Shown piece after piece: positions 63,561 through 64,000 of a stretch of DNA of 64,000 nt. A program made the position numbers and the translations under genes. Source of the stretch: Merluccius polli (taxonomy: Eukaryota > Chordata > Actinopteri > Gadiformes > Merlucciidae). The DNA is taken from positions 1 to 64,000 of the forward strand of contig JAOPHQ010002881.1 of the NCBI GenBank assembly GCA_030340625.1, in the 5' to 3' direction. The notes beneath the pieces are model-generated. The model was not told the DNA's origin. It made no database searches and saw only the letters and a program-made list of their open reading frames with translations. Position 1 is the stretch's first letter. Every line of letters begins with the position of its first letter.

Positions 63561-63937
63561 CTGAAAGTGGGGAGTCACGTTCACTTAACTTATTGAAGAC
63601 GAGCACAGTTACATTCCATCGTAGTCATTTTAAATGCAGTACCTGTAGTGGCCACAGGGTGACATTCATGTCCCCATTGATGCCAGTGGCACTGAACATG
63701 GACTCATTGGAGCCGGTGGTGAATGACAGCATGGCCTTCTTGTCCTAAACAAGAAGAGTCGTATAAAAATGAAGCATTGGAAATGTGTCGGCGTCAATGA
63801 CAAAGCCAGACCGCAGCCCTCACCTTGAATATTCCCTGGCTGTATCGCTTCTCCTGTGTGAAGGCGTAGCCCGCTGTGAGCACCCGGTCGATCCAGCCCT
63901 TCATGATGCCGGGAACTGTGAACCAGTACATGGGGAA
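63261..63937 (-). CDS. nqo1: NAD(P)H:quinone oxidoreductase 1-type flavoprotein, last three exons (5' part outside window)
   Basis: Cytosolic FAD-dependent enzyme family making two-electron reductions of quinones. Exons in coding order: 63824-63937 (FPMYWFTVPGIMKGW, 38 codons), 63643-63744 (34 codons, TTGSNESMF and GINGDMNVTLWPLQ) and 63261-63560 (99 codons and TAA). All introns are phase 0 with GT/AG borders. The 171 residues align with the C-terminal part of NQO1, including YCGFQVLAPQ and the terminal extension FGLTVGTHQGK, which NQO2 lacks. So the call is NQO1. However, the residue aligning with NQO1 His161 is Asn, as in NQO2, and neighbouring Gly150 and Tyr155 equivalents are Ser and Phe. 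Upstream exons lie beyond 64000. Confidence 0.92.
63643..63744 (-). CDS. nqo1: nqo1 exon: flavin/active-site segment
   Basis: Thirty-four codons, DKKAMLSFTTGSNESMFS to GINGDMNVTLWPLQ; acceptor GTTTAG, donor GTACTG. The AAT at 63676-63678 encodes the Asn that replaces the NQO1 catalytic His. Confidence 0.92.
63824..63937 (-). CDS. nqo1: nqo1 exon: FPMYWF substrate-pocket segment
   Basis: Thirty-eight codons from FPMYWFTVPG through IDRVLTAGYAF to SQGIFK; phase 0 at both ends, acceptor TTTTCAG, donor GTGAGG. Includes the YWF and GYAF aromatic positions that line the quinone site in the family. Confidence 0.92.
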
Positions 63938-64000
63938 CTGAAAACAAAAGCAGACGTTACCCAGAAGATAAAGCCACAACATCTGACACGAGGCGTGTAT

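Overview
The window reads as nuclear DNA of a teleost fish. Four vertebrate-type genes are recognisable, three of them split by consensus GT/AG introns. The repeats are typical of fish: short DNA transposons, LINE 3' ends, and very dense dinucleotide repeats and homopolymers. Runs of (GT)n, (CA)n, (CT)n and (AT)n of 40-120 bp recur every few kb. Such density is known from cod-like fishes, so a gadiform is a reasonable guess, but only a guess. I found no prophage, CRISPR array, gene cluster or other sign of a new molecular system.

Layout. 1-9331: non-coding, mostly microsatellites plus three 5'-truncated copies of one LINE; the largest (8180-9135) keeps readable reverse-strand coding remnants. 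9332-14330 (+): the last three coding exons of igsf3. Each of the two Ig-domain exons carries one reading-frame break. 14331-26401: probable igsf3 3'UTR, then non-coding DNA with a hAT-like MITE, a GGGCTTGTACA-ended element, a telomere-like repeat block and a TTAA-flanked MITE. 26402-31212 (-): a complete six-exon rpe gene (228 codons, all catalytic residues present), whose introns hold two transposons and a 36-bp minisatellite. 31213-51863: about 20 kb non-coding, with a second GGGCTTGTACA element, LINE/SINE-like fragments, a large inverted duplication and a (GT)n/(GA)n compound tract. 51864-53102 (-): the coding exon of ackr3 (395 aa), with expanded intracellular loops. 53103-63260: non-coding, SSR-rich, with a 37-bp hairpin. 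63261-63937 (-): the last three exons of an nqo1-type quinone reductase; the 5' part lies beyond the window.

The genes do not form a functional unit. IGSF3 is a cell-surface Ig protein, RPE a pentose-phosphate enzyme, ACKR3 a chemokine scavenger receptor and NQO1 a flavoprotein reductase. The main points for follow-up are the two igsf3 frame breaks (sequence error or real), the transposon load close to rpe splice sites, the loop expansions in ackr3, and the mixed NQO1/NQO2 active-site signature.
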